From NCBI GenBank assembly GCA_023091665.1, contig JALJCQ010000013.1, positions 2,480,001 to 2,544,000 of the forward strand: DNA of 64,000 nucleotides, written 5' to 3'. The notes under the pieces are model-generated. The model was not told the origin of the DNA. It saw nothing but the letters and a program-made list of their open reading frames with translations, and did no database searches. Both the position numbers and the translations under genes were made by a program. The stretch is from Pythium myriotylum. Taxonomy: Eukaryota; Oomycota; Peronosporomycetes; Pythiales; Pythiaceae. Of the stretch, positions 1 through 9,120 are shown in pieces (positions within the stretch are counted from its first letter, which is position 1; every line of letters begins with the position of its first letter).

Positions 1-95
1 TTGCGCGAACTGTGGGGAGGTGAGTACGCATGCCGGGCCCAGGACTGCTGTCTACAGTATGATGTCTTGAACCCCCAATTCCAGTTTCTGTCGAA

Positions 96-1685
96 GTGTC
101 GTCATTGGGAGTACATATGTTCCCGACAAGTTTATCTGGATCGTTTTCGCAGTTTAGGAGACTACCTACTGGCCATGCAGGAGAGGATCGAGCACGAGCA
201 GTAAGAACGCAAGAATATGAAGAGGTCGAGAATACGGTGACCGAAGACCAGCTGGAGGTGATCAACAAAGCACTGGTGAATGGAGGTGTTGTGTTAGCAC
301 GCGGGCCGTATGGTTGTGGGAAAACCACATTGATTACGATCTTGGTGTATGCCTACCGAGCTGCATTTCCAGGGAGGCGAATCGCTATTGTGTCAGAGAC
401 GAATGTGGCCATTGAAGAAGACATGACACGGCTCGTGAAGTACGGGCTTGCGAAACCAGCAGATATTGTCCGTCTCGGTGCACCCCAACCTGAAGAAGGG
501 CAAAAGGAGTTCGTTCCCGACCCCGCATTGCGCGGGTGTTACTTGAAATTTGTAAAGCAAGGTTACAAGGAGCGATTAAAGAAAGAGGTCCCAAAAAGGT
601 CGAAGGACGAGATCAGCAGAATGGTCAAGAGACACAGTGAACAGATCGTTAACAATCGCCCGATCATTGTGGCCACGTTATCCCAGTTAGGAAAGAGGGA
701 ATTTGCGGATGTGCAATACGACTTGGTCATTAATGATGAAGGCGCGCAGACGAGCGAACCCAGCCTGATTCAAGCCATGAGAGAGCGAGTGAGAACCGTA
801 GTGATCGTCGGTGACCATTTTCAGTTGCGGCCATATTCGCCGATTGATGAGCGCGAAAGAGAACGATACAGCTCAGAGGACAGACGGCACAAGTTGGACT
901 GGTCACTTATGCACCAGATGAAACATACGCATTGGCAGCGAGTGAAGAAACTCGAGTTCCCGGGTGTTACGATTACGGACGAGTTTAGAAGTCATCCCAA
1001 GATCACGGCTTTCCTTGCACCCTTCTATGAGTATCAATTGAAGGGCAAGGCGAGAATCTCTTCGGATTATCTCTCAGAAATGTACTTGCCGACATGTGAA
1101 CAGTATGATTCCTGGCTCAAGCATCAAGGTCCCGTGCAGCAAGTAAAGACCAAAGTGGGGAGCCAGCGAGTGGTATGGTTGAGTCCAATGAACAGTGTCT
1201 CGTTCGCGCAACAGAATGCAGATCAGAGAAACAAAGTGGGAAGGACGGTCGAAGAGGCCAACCTGCTCAATTACGTCGAAGTGGCGGCAGTGTGTACGCT
1301 GATGCTACAACTTTGTGCGGTTGTGACTGAAGGGTATGCTGGACAAGACGATGACTGGAAACCGAGCGTATTGATTATATCACCTTATCGAGTGCAAGTG
1401 TCTAAGATTCGAGGGGCTCTTGCTAAGTTTGACGAATGGTTCAAGTCTGTTCTATCGTACGATGTGAAGACCTGTCAAGGTTGTGAGGCGGATATTACTA
1501 TTGTCTCGCTCGTACGTAACAAAGGCCTCGGGTTCATGCGAGATTACCCGCCGCGATCATTGGTGTCATTGAGTCGAAGCCGGGATTATCTTTTCGTGGT
1601 AGCGTCGCACCTTACATACATGCAGGACGACATGTGGGAGAAATTGATGGAAAACGCAGACGCTATCGGTATCCCGCCTCTCTGA
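96..1685 (+). CDS. SF1 helicase, UPF1/NFX1-like, 5' partial
   Basis: C-terminal part of a superfamily 1 helicase of the UPF1/ZNFX1 type, enzymes that use ATP to unwind or translocate on RNA or DNA. Seen directly: a Q-motif-like TEDQLEVINKAL, Walker A GPYGCGKTT (about residue 70), Walker B DEGAQ (about 214), motif III GDHFQLRP (about 239), and C-terminal motifs including ISPYRVQV, CQGCEADITIVS and SLSRSRDYLFV. The gene begins before the window. Upstream of about position 230 the reading frame is unclear: the first 200 bases are open in another frame, a GGTGAGTAC donor-like site lies at about 19-27, and Cys-rich stretches in two frames suggest a spliced N-terminal zinc-finger region. The listed start (a GTG) is only the upstream limit of the open frame. 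The family is confident; the substrate is unknown. It may be a host gene or cargo of a mobile element. Confidence 0.8.
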   Translation: MSSLGVHMFPTSLSGSFSQFRRLPTGHAGEDRARAVRTQEYEEVENTVTEDQLEVINKALVNGGVVLARGPYGCGKTTLITILVYAYRAAFPGRRIAIVSETNVAIEEDMTRLVKYGLAKPADIVRLGAPQPEEGQKEFVPDPALRGCYLKFVKQGYKERLKKEVPKRSKDEISRMVKRHSEQIVNNRPIIVATLSQLGKREFADVQYDLVINDEGAQTSEPSLIQAMRERVRTVVIVGDHFQLRPYSPIDERERERYSSEDRRHKLDWSLMHQMKHTHWQRVKKLEFPGVTITDEFRSHPKITAFLAPFYEYQLKGKARISSDYLSEMYLPTCEQYDSWLKHQGPVQQVKTKVGSQRVVWLSPMNSVSFAQQNADQRNKVGRTVEEANLLNYVEVAAVCTLMLQLCAVVTEGYAGQDDDWKPSVLIISPYRVQVSKIRGALAKFDEWFKSVLSYDVKTCQGCEADITIVSLVRNKGLGFMRDYPPRSLVSLSRSRDYLFVVASHLTYMQDDMWEKLMENADAIGIPPL

Positions 1686-2039
1686 TTGACTTGGAGCCCA
1701 GTTGCCGCCGCAAATCATGTTTCCGAGTGGCACGAATGGTGGGAGAAGACTCAAGGATCCCGCGCAGGCCCGTAGACCGTGTTGCTGCAACCAGAGAAGA
1801 GTGTGACGCGCGACGATGCGTCCGAGTTCTGAGGATGCCAGTAGTGCATCGTGTGGGTGTGGACGCTTGTCCCGCGTTCGCTGAAGCGTCATAGAGGGCG
1901 GTTGTGGTGAAGTGCCTCCGTTTTTCCAAGATTGTGCGGTCGCGCCGGTGCGCCATATGCATGACAGAGTCGTTTGTGTTCAAGTCGCTGAAGAGAGCGC
2001 GTCAAGAGGAAGAAAATAGTTAACCCTTTCGCAATCAAC
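1686..2039. other. Non-coding 3' flank of the helicase
   Basis: No credible coding frame, tRNA or LTR was recognised. It turns AT-rich towards the palindromic repeats that follow. Confidence 0.5.
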
Positions 2040-2296
2040 CGTGTAAATTTTACACGTTCCGAGGGTTTCTCATAAGCCGGTATGTTTGAACCCCTCAGAA
2101 CGTGTAAATTTTACACGTTTTACAAAACCCGTCATTGAACTTTCGCAAAAACCTCAACATAACCTCAAGACCTCTCAAGGTTAAATAACAATAACCTCGA
2201 AACTTATTTGCAATTTTGTGAGGTTTTATTACAAAAGGCGGTAGTTTTGCGGGAAAGTTCACCTGTCGCAATTCCAGAACGTGTAAAATTTACACG
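2040..2296. repeat. Three copies of a 17-bp palindrome, two bounding an inverted repeat
   Basis: CGTGTAAATTTTACACG occurs at 2040-2056 and 2101-2117, and its exact reverse complement CGTGTAAAATTTACACG at 2280-2296. Each is an 8-bp perfect inverted repeat around one A/T base. The copies at 2101 and 2280 also bound a longer imperfect inverted repeat: after an 18-base spacer on each side both arms carry TGAACTTTC then GCAAAA (arms about 2101-2150 and 2245-2296, centre about 2198). The two copies at 2040 and 2280 are preceded by a similar TCGCAAT context. Function unknown; a dimeric-protein site or the ends of a small foldback element are possible. Confidence 0.85.
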
Positions 2297-3512
2297 ATCT
2301 GGAAATTTTGACTTGATTAACTGTGATGAAGTGCGCTGCCTTTTCGCTAGCTTCTGGAGCTGGAAAAGGGTATAGACCTAGCGTGTATATGGGGAATACA
2401 CGCAGGCGAACTTGGGCCCGTTGTGAAAACCCAAGTTCCGGCTTCGTACCTCACGTTATGTATCCCTTGATCGGTTCTTTTGAGCTTTGAAGTATGGGGA
2501 AATACGTCCACTTGGAGTATTCCGCCAACCCAAGATGGCTCAACCAGCTTTAGGTAACGATGAGGACCAGTCTTTTAATACACAAATACAAACGACGCAC
2601 TTAGACCCAGGACGGAAGCCTAGCTTCGATCCGCTGAGTCTCGCCTGGGACGGAGGACGACCTCGATCCGCCAGGACACTGGAGATCCACTCTGGGATCT
2701 GGGAAACTCTCTCTCAACCAAATGAAGTGTATTACTTTAACTGGGGAACTACGACCAGTTCCCAGCTATCGCAACACAAGAATACGCAAGAATATGGAGT
2801 GCTCCAGGTCTCTAGTACAAACTAGTACCCTTTGCAGGTGCCTCAAGGGCTGGAAAGGGGGTTGGCTCCTCTCCTCACTCGCAAACACACCAATACCCAC
2901 GCACCAGCAGCCAGACACACGCGCACACAGTCCACTAGGGCAAATCCAACACACGCAGGCTTACCTTGTGGTGTAGACGCTGGGTCCTCCCGCGGTTCGA
3001 CGGAGGAGACTTGGGGAGTTGAGAGCAAAAAGCGAAGTCTTTTGAATACAGGGTAAAACCCTAAGGGGAGCCAGGAACTGGCTCCCTGAACCCTACTTAC
3101 TTAACTACCAGATCTGATAATAACCCTACTCTGTGTGGTCTAACTGGAAATTGCACAATCCGAACTGGGAAAACCGGTAAAAACCAGTTTCCAGAATGGA
3201 TGAATCTGGTCAACATCCGGAGGAAGCTAGCTCAAACCAGACAGAAAATCACCCACTGGGAAGGTCCAGTGGATGAACCCAGTTCCTGGCACACTGTGCC
3301 AGACTGGAAAGGTGGGTGAGTAGCTGGTACAGTGTACCAGGCTACCGCCACCTACTAACTCTTGTCATTTAATTTCCTAGTCAACTAATCCAGCTCTGTG
3401 CCAGCTCCCACAACCTGGGACCAGGCAGCGAGAGACGAGGGCACTTCGTCTCAACCGCCCTCTGCTCAACCCGAGACGTGGATCGAGAGAGAAGCGTCGA
3501 GGTGCTGAGCAC
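2297..3512. other. Non-coding region before the 3513 ORF, possible gypsy LTR/UTR
   Basis: No conserved coding frame was recognised in about 1.2 kb. From about 2600 the sequence becomes rich in CTGG/CCAG and AGCT/CTAG words, the same bias as the two ORFs and the gypsy pol remnant downstream. It may therefore hold that element's LTR or untranslated end, but no LTR boundaries were found. Confidence 0.4.
3066..3340. repeat. Cluster of four perfect short hairpins
   Basis: Four inverted repeats lie within 275 bases: GGGAGCCAG-GAA-CTGGCTCCC (3066-3086), CCACTGG-6 nt-CCAGTGG (3253-3272), TGGCACA-C-TGTGCCA (3287-3301) and CTGGTACA-G-TGTACCAG (3324-3340). All are built on CTGG/CCAG. They lie just upstream of the first of two TE-like ORFs. 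Confidence 0.8.
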
Positions 3513-5636
3513 TTGCCAACTGTCGAGTCGACCACCAGCATGGAGAGCGAGCACGGCGGCGGCGCGGGGGATCTGGAGCTGGACACGAGCGCGCGTCAGG
3601 CTGAGTTGTCCGAGTCCGGTCGGCCGGCGCCAGCTCCCAACGATCCTGGCGCAGCGGCGTCGCCATCTCTTCCGTCTGCGCAGCCAGAACCTGGAGCCAC
3701 GACTGGTCGTGGCGTCTCCGACGAATCGGCTCCAGCGCCGGAGCTGGGTTCGTCATCCAGCGATACGGTACCGGATCCAGCAACTAGTCGAGCGGCACTG
3801 CGCGAAGAGGCTGGCGTCATTGCAGAGGAGCTTCGCAAGAAGCTAGAGCAGATCGTCGAACGCGGGAATCGTGAAGCTGACGACGAGAGCGACACCTGGG
3901 TTCAGGACCTTCACGACACGCAGCGCCGACTCAGAGCCTTATTCCAACGCTGGGATTGGGACATGCAGCTGGCGAGGGACGATGACGTTCGCGCGCTCCT
4001 TCGGCTCTGCGTTTTTCCCGAGCCGGAATTCATGTGGACCGAAGACCTCGGCGACTTCCAGCGCCAATTCCTGGTCCCGAAGGACGTTCCAGCTGCGCGG
4101 TTGAGGAGTTTGGCTAGCCTGAGCCGGGAACTTGCGGATGGAGGAGAGCTGCGATCACCACTTTTCGCGTCCGTGCTGGCACGCCAGATTGACGAGATGT
4201 TTGGACTCGATCGTTTTTTGCTACGTCTCCAGACGACAATCAAGATGAACCGGCGCTTGGTTGGGTTGGTTCCAGTATTGATGAGCCTCGCGGCTTTGCG
4301 GACGGCCTCTGAACCAAGCTCCCCAAGTCACAAGAAGGATCTTGCACTACTGGCTCTTGGTCAAACCCATGCAATGGCGAAGCTGGTGGTCGAGCTGCGT
4401 TCCCAGCTACAGACGCGAACCGAAGAGCTGGAAAGCGAGCGAGAGAGCAAGTCTGGGCTCAGCGAGGCGCTGGTTTACTCTAAGGTGGAGGCGAGTTCCA
4501 GCTCTGGACACGCGGCTCAGCTCATTCGCAAGGTGAACGATCTGGAAACTGAGCTCAACCAAGTCAGTAGTCGCACCAAGGAGCTGGAAGAGAAGCTCGC
4601 GAAGGCACAAGCGCGAATGCGGGCTCTATATGCCGCCAACGTGGCGTTCCAGAACAAAGCCGACTTGGAAAAAGATCTTCCACCACGCTTCGACGACGAG
4701 CTCCTGGACCGCATCTACCAGTTCACGTGGAAGCACGCTCGAGTCAGCGGCAACGAGAACCACTGGTATTCGCTACTTCGTGCAGCCGCCATTAACTCGC
4801 CCGCGGAGGCGCCTCTTGGTCTCAGTGTCGCCCTCATGCAAAATGATCAAGACAATAGAGTCTGGGCATCACCGACACCGTCCAGGCAGCTACAGACATT
4901 TCGAAAACTGGCAGGAGCTGGATCCGGAGAGTCTCGTGAGGGTCGTGGAGACTCCGACGGCATCCCCGAGCTAGGCGAGTCGCCGTCAGACCTGGACGAC
5001 GAAGTCCCCGAGCTGGAAATTGAGGACCCAGAGCCAGAACGGCCGTCGAGTGCTGGGTCGCACAAGCGTCAAGCGCTCGAGCTGGTATCATCACCAAAAA
5101 GTTCGGCACCACAGTCAAAACGGCCTCGCACTGAACTGTCACCGCCGCTGCCACCAGACCCAGCGAGCCAGGCACTAGGTTCGACTCCACCGCGCCAAGC
5201 CAAGAAACACAGTCGAGCTCTGAACCGCGCTCAGCTTGTTCAGCTCAATGCCAGCGACAGCGAGCCCGAGACCAAGGCTACGAACCAGGTGCCCCTTCCC
5301 TCGAGTCAAGTTGGAGCTGGGAACGACGGACTAGGCTCCTCGAGTCAAGCTGGAGCTGGGAATGACGGTCTAGGTCCCTCGAGTCAAGTTGGAGCTGGGG
5401 ACGGCAGATCAGGTGATGACGCAGAGAGAGCCCCGAGAACAGATTCCGACTTTATCTTTGCGCAGCCCCTACCACCAGGGGGTGATGACTGGTACATCAA
5501 ACTTCCAAGAATGCGAGAGGGCGTGTACGAAGACTGGACGTCTCTTCCAACTCGACCGGGGAGCGAACCAGCAACTCTGGTCGCCTTCCAAAGAGATTCG
5601 ACATCCGCAGAAGCTGGGTTCAGTTTCTGGTCGTAG
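3513..5636 (+). CDS. Unrecognised 707-aa TE-associated ORF, coiled coil
   Basis: Long open frame of unknown function. An acidic, Ser/Pro/Gly-rich start (about 1-110) is followed by a helical region, a Glu/Lys/Leu heptad-rich coiled coil (about 285-375), a W-containing globular stretch (about 385-450), then a low-complexity Ser/Pro/Glu tail carrying three 13-residue repeats and a last ordered segment starting GGDDWYIKLPRM. No zinc knuckle, protease or polymerase motif is visible. It is followed by another ORF in a different frame, and both face the gypsy pol remnant at 6922-7976 while sharing its base-word bias. It could be a structural (gag-like) protein or an antisense ORF of that gypsy element. 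The first ATG is used; an ATG at residue 10 is also possible. Confidence 0.5.
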   Translation: MPTVESTTSMESEHGGGAGDLELDTSARQAELSESGRPAPAPNDPGAAASPSLPSAQPEPGATTGRGVSDESAPAPELGSSSSDTVPDPATSRAALREEAGVIAEELRKKLEQIVERGNREADDESDTWVQDLHDTQRRLRALFQRWDWDMQLARDDDVRALLRLCVFPEPEFMWTEDLGDFQRQFLVPKDVPAARLRSLASLSRELADGGELRSPLFASVLARQIDEMFGLDRFLLRLQTTIKMNRRLVGLVPVLMSLAALRTASEPSSPSHKKDLALLALGQTHAMAKLVVELRSQLQTRTEELESERESKSGLSEALVYSKVEASSSSGHAAQLIRKVNDLETELNQVSSRTKELEEKLAKAQARMRALYAANVAFQNKADLEKDLPPRFDDELLDRIYQFTWKHARVSGNENHWYSLLRAAAINSPAEAPLGLSVALMQNDQDNRVWASPTPSRQLQTFRKLAGAGSGESREGRGDSDGIPELGESPSDLDDEVPELEIEDPEPERPSSAGSHKRQALELVSSPKSSAPQSKRPRTELSPPLPPDPASQALGSTPPRQAKKHSRALNRAQLVQLNASDSEPETKATNQVPLPSSQVGAGNDGLGSSSQAGAGNDGLGPSSQVGAGDGRSGDDAERAPRTDSDFIFAQPLPPGGDDWYIKLPRMREGVYEDWTSLPTRPGSEPATLVAFQRDSTSAEAGFSFWS
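5301..5417 (+). repeat. 39-bp tandem repeat, three copies
   Basis: Units at 5301-5339, 5340-5378 and 5379-5417 each begin TCGAGTCAAG(T/C)TGGAGCTGG. The period is in frame and encodes SSQ(V/A)GAGNDGLG-like units in the tail of the enclosing ORF; the third unit has drifted most. Confidence 0.85.
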
Positions 5637-5658
5637 CTCGACCGCTCGATACTTCACG

Positions 5659-6522
5659 ATGACCGAACGCCAGTTCTCTCGGATCTACGGCTTGCCAATT
5701 CAAATGATGAACCAGGTCGTGACGGCCTTCTATCCCCACTATGCGCCGTCGAAGAACGCGATGGTTTCGGTCATGCAACGACTAATCCAGTATGGTGCTG
5801 ACGCGTATGCCGGAGTCATGGCTTTCAAACCTTGGAACAAGATGTGGCGGGACCGGGTTGTCGAGTTTTACTTGTTCGATCCACGAGAGTTGCCGGAAAA
5901 CCAGGTCCGGTGGCTGACGGAGTATTTAGTGTTTCAATTCCAGTACCGGGAGGCGTTCTGGCTGCTGGGTCACTGGCTCGCGCTGTCAAAAGAGCCAGGA
6001 CGCGCGTCACCAGAGCTTCGCCCCTGGTACGAGATCCACAGACGTCGTGCCCAGTACATCTCCCGATTCCGAGCTGCGTGGATGGCCTTGGAAGACAGGC
6101 GTCCGCTCGGCCTGAGCCAGCTCGTCTATCCCGAGCCAGCCGTCTGGTACGCGTCTAGCACTTGCTGCTGGATCCCTTGGGAGCTCTCCGTCGAGCAGAA
6201 CCAGAATCTGTCAACGACTGGGCGTGCAGACGAGATGTTCGAGCAGCTTGGCGCGCTAGATGAGTTGGAGCCAGTGCGGGCTCGTAGGTCGACGGCTCCA
6301 AGTCGCGTCGTCGAAGCACTGTTCCCGGAACAGATAGACTTACTGGAGAACAACGTGGATCGCGAGGGACACCCAATTTGCTGGCGTCTCCCAGATAATC
6401 TCGCCGAGCGGGATCTGGTTCGCTTCTCGCAGATTCATGGAGTGTCCACCATCGGACTTGCGTCTAATGCCCCAGAAGTCGCGTCTCAGAGGTCGAAACT
6501 AATGAAACCGGCTCGCAGTTGA
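5659..6522 (+). CDS. Unrecognised 287-aa TE-associated ORF
   Basis: Open frame immediately after, and in a different frame from, the 707-aa ORF. The frame is open back to about 5389, so it overlaps the tail of its neighbour; the ATG at 5659 (MTERQFSRIYG) was chosen because clean protein-like sequence begins there. The product is Trp/Tyr/Arg-rich with phrases such as FKPWNKMWRDRVVEFYLF, YREAFWLLGHW and YPEPAVWYAS, and looks globular without membrane segments. No known domain was recognised. The pair may be expressed by frameshift, splicing or separately. The convergent arrangement with gypsy pol (400 bases away) suggests the two ORFs belong to that element as antisense genes, but they could be a separate insertion. 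Confidence 0.45.
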   Translation: MTERQFSRIYGLPIQMMNQVVTAFYPHYAPSKNAMVSVMQRLIQYGADAYAGVMAFKPWNKMWRDRVVEFYLFDPRELPENQVRWLTEYLVFQFQYREAFWLLGHWLALSKEPGRASPELRPWYEIHRRRAQYISRFRAAWMALEDRRPLGLSQLVYPEPAVWYASSTCCWIPWELSVEQNQNLSTTGRADEMFEQLGALDELEPVRARRSTAPSRVVEALFPEQIDLLENNVDREGHPICWRLPDNLAERDLVRFSQIHGVSTIGLASNAPEVASQRSKLMKPARS

Positions 6523-6921
6523 GCTGGGATTGTCTTCAGGTCTTGCATATCCGTAGGTAGCATTCGCTAATTCGATCAATACATGCAGTTTTTTTTCATG
6601 GTCGTGGCTGGGACCAGCGGGTCGATGGATTTCACATCCAGACTAGCTCGCCGAGTCGGACTTCGAACTGGAAATTCACGATCCAACTCGAGCTAGCTGG
6701 GAAAGACGCGCCCTCTGACCCAGCCGACTTGCACCCAGTCGTGAAGACTGGCTCGCTGGTGCTAGTCACCGTCACATATGCATACGCAGGTTGGGAGTGC
6801 AGCAAGCTTCATTCCCAGGTCGCCAGTATTCTGCGCGGAGCGCAAGGGCACTGGCACCCAAGACGCTAGCTTTCAACGCTCGGCGCTGGGGATGCTAGCT
6901 CCCAATCCACGCTAGGTTGCC
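6523..6921. other. Spacer between TE ORFs and gypsy pol
   Basis: Non-coding by inspection, rich in CTAGCT/AGCTGG words like both flanking coding regions. It carries an A/T tract (TTTTTTTTC at about 6589). No LTR end or gene was recognised. Confidence 0.4.
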
Positions 6922-7976
6922 CTAGCGGTCCTCACGCTCGCCGTCGTCCGACTGCATAGCAGCGAAGCGACTCTCGGCACGGCGGCTGTTGTCGAACTCG
7001 TACAGCAACTTGCCAGCCTTGATCTTCTCGACTGGAATCCACTCTGGCTCGTCGTACCCGACAAACTTGACCAAATACTGGCGTTTCAGTTTGTTGCCGG
7101 CTCTAGTTCGCTGGGACTCCCACCTAACATCCAGGATTGACTCCATTTCATACTCGCCACTGGCTTCATCTGGCTCCCAGCTATCTTCTGGTAGCAGAGC
7201 AGCGTCCCAGTCCAAGTCTTCTGGCACTGGGTCGAGAACATCAGCTGGACGATCCTCGAATAGAACACGTGGCTTCAGACGACTTACATGAACCCAGGGG
7301 TTCACACGATACGCAGTCCCTTCAGTCTTGAGCCGGACACGGTGATCGTTGGCCTTTTCGATGATCCGGAACGGTCCGTGCCAGTGGTGAGCAAGTTTCT
7401 TAGCTAGACCTGGCTTCACTCGAGCTAGATATAACCAGACCGCGTCTCCAACTTCAAAACCGGTCTTAACAGAGTCTGGAAGCCTGTTCCAGCTAGCAGT
7501 CTGACGCTCGGCTCTGGACTGCTTGGCCTCGGCCTGGAGATCCCTTGCCCAAGCTAGTGCGTACTGGTACTCGCGCTGGATCTTGATCCGCCAGAAATAC
7601 GCAGCCATCTTGTTCCCACGCCGCTTCCTGGGTGCCTGGGCGACCATGGCGGCTATCGTCGACTTGGCATCCCAACCGTCAGCTAGGAAGAAAGGAGTAT
7701 CCTTTCTGGTGGCATCGACGGAGGAGTTGATAGCGAACATGAGTCGATAGACGACGTCTTCCCAGTCGTCCTGGCCCGGCCTGGCTACGTAAGCCTTGAT
7801 GCTTCTGGAAATAGTCTGGACTGAGCGCTCCTGCTGGCCGTTGGCTTGGGGCCGGTAAGCCAGCGTCGCACGTTGCTGGCTACCTAGCATAGCTCGGAAC
7901 TGACCAAACACTTCGCTCATGAAGACTGGGTCCTGGTCATGGCGGATGATAGAGCTGGCTCCAAAACGCTGGAATA
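6922..7976 (-). pseudogene. Ty3/gypsy pol 3' end: integrase plus chromodomain
   Basis: C-terminal part of a chromoviral polyprotein. Seen: integrase core end (SSIIRHDQDPVFMSEVFGQF, then YRPQANGQQERSVQTI, which holds the catalytic Glu region), an integrase tail with FEVGDAVWLYLARVKPG and HHWHGPFRIIEK, and a terminal chromodomain (MESILDVRW ... QYLVKFVGYDEPEWIPVEKI) known in this clade to target integration to marked chromatin. The 5' side is cut at about 7976, where copia B sequence on the other strand begins with only a short shared ATTC. Protease, reverse transcriptase and RNase H are missing. The remaining reading frame has no stops, so truncation is probably recent. Confidence 0.85.
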
Positions 7977-8123
7977 TTCTTGAAGACAACCAGTCATGCA
8001 TCAAGATGACCAAGAACCCAGTAAACCATGGTCGTGCCAAGCACATCGACATCAAATACCACCACATTCGTGATGAAGTCAAGTCCGGGGAAGTCGAAGT
8101 AAAGTACTGCCCAAGCTCAACCA
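7977..8123 (+). pseudogene. Copia B RNase H 3' fragment
   Basis: Encodes LEDNQSCIKMTKNPVNHGRA... through KSGEVEVKYC, nearly identical to the RNase H end of the intact B copy (about 19930-20076). It stops at AAGCTCAACCA, where an A-family LTR begins exactly at its terminal TG. It is a landing-site relic: an A element seems to have inserted here in a B copy. Confidence 0.85.
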
Positions 8124-8503
8124 TGTTGAAGATGATGCGCCTCGAACCCAGCGTCATCATTCCAGTTGAAACTCGGCAGTTGAAGCTCGGCTGTAGAAGA
8201 TTCTCCTGCAGAAGATTCTCCGTGGAAGATTCGACATGTGGAAGATTCGACATGTGGAAGATTCTCCGTCTGGTTCTGGTTTGAATCCAGTGCCACCCAT
8301 CGACTTCGTTGAAGTATCCACGAAGTCAGTTTATGTTTGCATATGTTTACGATAGGTAGGACATACATTTGATTATGGTAGCGTAGGACACACACAGACG
8401 GCTTAGAGGTAGCGACAGCGAACTAAGTCCCGATCAATTCACTCTGCATTTTGCCAAGCTTCAGTCAAGTCCACTCCTCTTCTCGACTTCGTGACCTTTA
8501 ATA
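8124..8503 (+). repeat. Chimeric LTR: A-family U3 joined to B-family R/U5
   Basis: Begins TGTTGAAGATGATGCG like family A and follows A through the GAAGATTCTCC repeats and GGACACACACAGACGG. Within the shared AGACGGCTTAGAGGTAGC it switches to family B (GCGACAGCGAAC...CACTCTGCATTTTGCCAAGC) and ends CCTTTAATA like B. The switch lies between about 8390 and 8418. Both termini are exact, yet the flanks differ (B pol to the left, A gag to the right) and no target duplication is present. Confidence 0.9.
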
Positions 8504-9086
8504 AGACCGACGCGGACCGAGCCCTCTTCAAGAAGAAGTCTCGCAAGGCGCTCGCGATGATCTGTCTCGCGATGGAAGACTCGCAGCTCCCGCTGGTTCG
8601 GTCGGCGAGTGGTGCGCAAGATGCATGGTCAAGACTGGAAGAACACTTCGAGAAGAAGAGCCTTGCCAACAAGCTCTTTCTTCGTCGTCGTTTCTTCACG
8701 ACCATGATGGAAGAAGGTGACGATGTGCTCACGCACATCAACAAGCTCAAGACCCTGGCGGAGCAACTCGACGCAGTCGGCGCTCCGGTCAGCGAAGACG
8801 ACTTGGTGATCACGCTTCTCGGCAGTCTCAGCGAGTCGTACCAGTTCCCCCTCATCACGGCGTTGGAGTCGCGTGTCGACGCGCTCACGTGGGAACTCGT
8901 GACGTCTCGGCTGCTCCATGAAGACATGAAGCGCAAGGAGCAAGGTGGCGACGGAGCCACGCTTGGCCAAGCGTTCATGACAAGTGACGCGAAGCCCAAC
9001 GGCCGTGCAGTCAAGAAGACTGGCACGTGCAACTACTGCGGCAAGATCGGTCATTGGGCCGCGGAGTGCCACTCGCGTGTCAAGGA

Positions 9087-9120
<34 letters not shown>

